64,000 nt of DNA. Origin: Actinomycetota bacterium. Lineage in GTDB: Bacteria > Actinomycetota > Thermoleophilia > RBG-16-64-13. Location: NCBI GenBank assembly GCA_016278725.1, contig JADQBG010000013.1, positions 1 to 64,000 of the forward strand, given 5' to 3'. The notes beneath the pieces are model-generated. The model did not search any database. It was not told where the DNA came from and saw only the letters and a list, made by a program, of their open reading frames with translations. A program made the position numbers and the translations under genes. Shown here piece by piece: positions 61,227 to 64,000 of the stretch (the stretch's first letter is position 1; every line of letters begins with the position of its first letter).

Positions 61227-62216
61227 ATGAAGCCGCCGGAGGCACGAAACCCGGCTTCCTCCGGCGAGGCTGCGCTGGGGCGGGAGGAATCGCTCTCCTG
61301 GGTGGGCGTGTTCCTTCGCGGGCTCTTCATGGGCTCGGCGGACGCGGTGCCCGGCGTCTCCGGGGGAACCATCGCTTTGATCACCGGGATCTACGAGCGC
61401 CTCATCGGCGCGATCACGGGGGTCGGCCCCTGGTTGGTGCGCGATCTGCCCAAGCTGAGAGACCCCGGCGCCCGGCGTGATTACTGGCGGGCCCTGCAGA
61501 AGATGGATCTGATTTTTCTGATGGTCCTGGGCGCGGGTATCGTCGGCGCCGTCATCACCGTCGCCCGGTTGCTCAACGTGGCTCTCGAGGACTACCCGGC
61601 TCCGACCTACGCCTTCTTCTTCGGTCTCATCGCCGCCTCGGCTTACGTCCTCTACCACGAGGTCTCTCTGTCGACGGGCGGACGGATCGCGGCGGGTGTT
61701 GCCGGGCTCTCTTTCGGTTTCATCCTCACGGGGATCACCGCCGAGGCGGGATTGCCTCACAATCCCTTGATCATCTTCGGCGCGGGGATTCTGTCCCTGA
61801 GCGCCATGATCCTGCCTGGGATTTCCGGAGCCTTCGTGCTTCTCATCCTCGGCCAGTACCCCTATCTAACGGGCAAGCTCGAGGAGCTGACCGACGGCCT
61901 CGTGGGATTGGTTTCCGGAGGTGGCGGTCCGGTGGTGCGGCCCGCGCTGGTGGTGGCGGCATTTCTCAGCGGAGGGGTCTTGGGTCTGCTGTCCATGTCC
62001 CGTTTCGTCAAATGGTCGTTGGAGCACTATCGGCAGGCCACTCTCACCTTTCTGGTGAGCCTCATGCTGGGCGCGCTTCGGCTGCCGGCGGAGAAGGTGA
62101 TTGCCTCGACCGAGGCGTGGAGCGCGGGCGTCATCGGGGTTACGCTGGCCGCGGCTGTGGTGGGCGCCGGTCTGGTGCTGGTCATCGAGCGCTTGGCCGG
62201 GGGCATCGAGGTCTAG
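61227..62216 (+). CDS. popT: DUF368 (PopT-type) polyprenyl-phosphate transporter
   Basis: A 329-residue multi-helix protein of the DUF368 family, members of which recycle undecaprenyl phosphate across the membrane for cell-wall synthesis. It contains the family's two related signatures: GSADAVPGVSGGTIALITGI (N-terminal repeat) and ILPGISGAFVLLILGQY (C-terminal repeat). The frame is longer, but ATG 61227 follows GGAAGAG. Proximity to htrA suggests an envelope-maintenance unit. Confidence 0.88.
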   Translation: MKPPEARNPASSGEAALGREESLSWVGVFLRGLFMGSADAVPGVSGGTIALITGIYERLIGAITGVGPWLVRDLPKLRDPGARRDYWRALQKMDLIFLMVLGAGIVGAVITVARLLNVALEDYPAPTYAFFFGLIAASAYVLYHEVSLSTGGRIAAGVAGLSFGFILTGITAEAGLPHNPLIIFGAGILSLSAMILPGISGAFVLLILGQYPYLTGKLEELTDGLVGLVSGGGGPVVRPALVVAAFLSGGVLGLLSMSRFVKWSLEHYRQATLTFLVSLMLGALRLPAEKVIASTEAWSAGVIGVTLAAAVVGAGLVLVIERLAGGIEV

Positions 62217-62250
62217 GCTCGGCGCCGAGCCCGTGCAGCGGGGGATCCCG

Positions 62251-62985
62251 CTAGAGCACCATCCCCAGGAACTTCTGCGTGCGCTCCTCGCGCGGGTTCT
62301 CGATCATCACCCGGGGGTCGCCTTCCTCCACAACCAAGCCCTCGTCCATGAAGATCAGGCGCGACCCTACCTCGCGGGCGAAGCCCATCTCGTGGGTGAC
62401 CACGACCATGGTCATCCCCTCGAGCGCCAGCGTCTTCATCACGTTCAGCACGTCGGCGACCAGTTCGGGGTCGAGGGCGGAGGTGACTTCGTCGAACAGC
62501 ATCATGTCCGGCTGCATCGCCAGCGCCCGGGCGATGGCCACCCGCTGCTGCTGCCCGCCGGAAAGCGTGCCTGGATAATCGTCTGCCTTCTCGGAGAGAC
62601 CCACCTTATCCAGCAGGTCGCGGGCGATCTGCTCGGCTTCGCTTCGGGACTTACCCTGGACCTTCATCGGCGAGAGCGTCAGATTCTCTATTGCGGTCTT
62701 GTGGGGGAAGAGGTTGAACTGCTGAAAGACCATTCCCGCCTTCTGGCGGATCTGGTTGATGTCGGTCTTCGAACTGGTGATATCGACGCCCTCGATGAAG
62801 ATCCTGCCGCCCTGAATGGGCTCCAGGCCGTTGATGCAGCGCAGCATGGTGGACTTGCCGGAACCCGAGGGCCCGATTATGACCACCACCTCGCTGCGCC
62901 GGACCTCGAGGTCGATGCCCCGCAGCACTTCGAGATCGCCGAAGCGTTTGTGCACACCCTCGAGCCTTATCAGAGGCTGATCCAT
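62251..62985 (-). CDS. Polar amino acid ABC transporter ATP-binding protein
   Basis: A 244-residue ATPase of the GlnQ/HisP family. Walker [10 protein letters not shown], signature [15 protein letters not shown], Walker [15 protein letters not shown] and the switch His ([10 protein letters not shown]) are all present. It lies 8 bases downstream of the permease gene and powers import by the adjacent membrane subunit. The substrate cannot be fixed from the ATPase. Confidence 0.95.
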   Translation of the reverse strand: MDQPLIRLEGVHKRFGDLEVLRGIDLEVRRSEVVVIIGPSGSGKSTMLRCINGLEPIQGGRIFIEGVDITSSKTDINQIRQKAGMVFQQFNLFPHKTAIENLTLSPMKVQGKSRSEAEQIARDLLDKVGLSEKADDYPGTLSGGQQQRVAIARALAMQPDMMLFDEVTSALDPELVADVLNVMKTLALEGMTMVVVTHEMGFAREVGSRLIFMDEGLVVEEGDPRVMIENPREERTQKFLGMVL

Positions 62986-62993
62986 CGTTCCCC

Positions 62994-63701
62994 CTACATT
63001 CCTATCGGCCGCGTGCCCTTGCCAAAGCGCTTTTCGAGGCGCGAGGCAACGCGGATGAGGGGCAGGGTGAAGATCAGGTAGGCGATCGCAGCCGCGGTCA
63101 GCGGGGTGGGATTGGCCACCCGGCCCATGATCTCGCGGCTCTTCTGCAGCACTTCGGGGACGGTGATAACCGAGGCGAGGGCGGTGTCCTTGATCATGGC
63201 GATCAATTCGTTGGTCAGGGGCGGAACCACCACGCGAATGGCCTGAGGCAGCACGATGTAGCGCATCGACTGGGTGTTGGTCATTCCCAGTGAGCGCGCC
63301 GCCTCCATCTGCCCGTGGGGTATGGAGCCAATTCCCGCGCGAAAGATTTCCGCCGAGTAGGCGCTGTAGGTGAGGGTGATGGCGAGAACCGCCGCGGGAA
63401 TGGGATCCAGGATGAGGAAGTCGAGACCCGCCTCCGAGCCTACGAGCGCCAGTCCATAGTAGATGTAGGTCAGGACCAGTAGGAGGGGCAGTCCCCGGAA
63501 GAGGTCGATGTAGATACCCGCCAGCCAGCGGAACACGCGGATGCGCGAAATGCGCAGCAGGGCCAGGATCAGGCCTCCGACAAAGGAAAAGAGCAGGGCG
63601 AAAAAAAGGATTTCGGCGACCACCACGAGCGCCCGCAGCAGCTGAGGCACGGTGTCGGCGAGAATCTCCGTGTTGAAGTAGTACTTGATGACCTGGTCCA
63701 C
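62994..63701 (-). CDS. Polar amino acid ABC transporter permease
   Basis: A 235-residue HisM/GlnP-type permease with five membrane helices. The coupling motif [23 protein letters not shown] and [25 protein letters not shown] are diagnostic. The frame starts at 63734, but GTG 63701 has GGGGGAAA spaced 4-5 bases. It sits between the binding-protein and ATPase genes, the standard order. Confidence 0.94.
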   Translation of the reverse strand: MDQVIKYYFNTEILADTVPQLLRALVVVAEILFFALLFSFVGGLILALLRISRIRVFRWLAGIYIDLFRGLPLLLVLTYIYYGLALVGSEAGLDFLILDPIPAAVLAITLTYSAYSAEIFRAGIGSIPHGQMEAARSLGMTNTQSMRYIVLPQAIRVVVPPLTNELIAMIKDTALASVITVPEVLQKSREIMGRVANPTPLTAAAIAYLIFTLPLIRVASRLEKRFGKGTRPIGM

Positions 63702-63730
63702 TGGTTTCCCCCTGGGCCGGTGCTGATAAA

Positions 63731-63764
63731 GCAACGGGGACTGGAACTACCCAGCCCCCGTTGC
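63731..63764 (-). terminator. Attenuator-like hairpin between binding-protein and permease genes
   Basis: GCAACGGGG (63731-63739) pairs with CCCCGTTGC (63756-63764), extended by CTGG/CCAG inside. On the minus strand it is followed by TTTATC. A leaky terminator here would give more binding protein than permease, as is common in such operons. Confidence 0.65.
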
Positions 63765-63815
63765 GTTCCTTCTCAGAAGCTCAGTCTAAGCGACGGTGAG
63801 CGGTGCTCGCTGTCG

Positions 63816-64000
63816 TTACTGCTGGGTCGCCGGCAGCTCGCCGAACCACTTCATGAAGATCTTGTCGTACAGGCCATCGTCTTTGACTTCCTGCAGCGCC
63901 TGGTTGATGGCGGTCTGCAGCTCCGTGTTTTCCTGCTTGATCCCGTAGCCGTAGACGTCGCCGGTCTCGATGGTGCCGGTGTTCTCGTAATCCGGCAGCT
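63816..64000 (-). CDS. Polar amino acid ABC transporter substrate-binding protein (C-terminal fragment)
   Basis: Only the last 61 codons are in the window; the gene continues beyond the right edge. The sequence GDVYGYGIKQENTELQTAIN, followed by LQEVKDDGLYDKIFMKWFGE and a TAA at 63816-63818, is the typical C-terminus of SBP_bac_3 periplasmic or lipid-anchored binding proteins. Its position upstream of the permease completes the transporter. Confidence 0.88.
   Translation of the reverse strand, partial: LPDYENTGTIETGDVYGYGIKQENTELQTAINQALQEVKDDGLYDKIFMKWFGELPATQQ

Overview
The window is GC-rich, gene-dense bacterial chromosome with about 65 protein genes, many GTG or TTG starts and frequent 4-bp stop/start overlaps. 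No tRNA, rRNA, CRISPR array, insertion sequence or prophage was recognised. Several genes point to a deep-branching, facultatively anaerobic actinobacterium: a DEDD exonuclease/UvrC fusion, an LprG-like lipoprotein paired with a 14-segment MFS exporter, a lone HNH protein, and a mix of cytochrome bd, corrinoid-type methyltransferase and lactate-utilisation genes. The taxon is inferred from gene content only.

Layout. 0.2-1.5 kb: two membrane-anchored hypotheticals. 1.6-5.8 kb: methylmalonyl-CoA epimerase, mutase catalytic subunit and sucCD, a succinate/propionate module. 5.7-9 kb: small orphans (DUF2284, DUF6951-like, cupin) and trpS. 9.4-16.6 kb: class I fumarase, succinate dehydrogenase and cytochrome bd oxidase, a compact respiratory block, with the convergent NO/iron-sulfur repair gene ric. 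17.6-24.1 kb (minus strand): MoxR AAA+ ATPase, VWA protein, two G3E GTPases around an unrecognised protein, and an MtaA-like methyltransferase. 24.3-28.6 kb (minus): LarA-type lactate racemase and an FAD/Fe-S D-lactate-dehydrogenase-like protein. 28.7-37.2 kb: corA, a metallo-beta-lactamase-fold protein, a degenerate M28 membrane protein, FlgM-like, moeA, exonuclease-UvrC, cyclodeaminase. 37.4-43.8 kb: fabZ-fabH-fabD-fabG-fabF-accD-accA. 43.8-54.3 kb: receiver protein, HNH, rarA, a Glu/Pro-rich protein, YhaM-like nuclease, LprG/MFS pair, FmdE-like and small orphans. 54.4-64 kb: lipid kinase, archaeal-type PEP carboxylase, lutC and a lutB-lutA fusion, HtrA, a DUF368/PopT transporter and a polar amino acid ABC transporter cut by the window edge.

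How it fits together. Lactate of either isomer could be interconverted by LarA and oxidised by the FAD/Fe-S protein and LutBC. Carbon enters the dicarboxylate branch through PEP carboxylase, fumarase, succinate dehydrogenase and succinyl-CoA synthetase, and can exchange with propionyl-CoA through the mutase and epimerase. Electrons can go to cytochrome bd.

The most unusual observation is in the 17.6-24.1 kb operon. The second G3E GTPase (18762-19388, minus) is open from end to end except for one in-frame TGA. That TGA sits exactly where the neighbouring paralogue has the first Cys of its GGGCICC metal motif, giving GGG-U-I-G-C. A selenocysteine-containing G3E GTPase, inside a MoxR/VWA/G3E/methyltransferase cluster that looks like a metal-centre assembly machine, is the best candidate here for an undescribed system. 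Nonsense mutation and sequencing error remain the alternatives.
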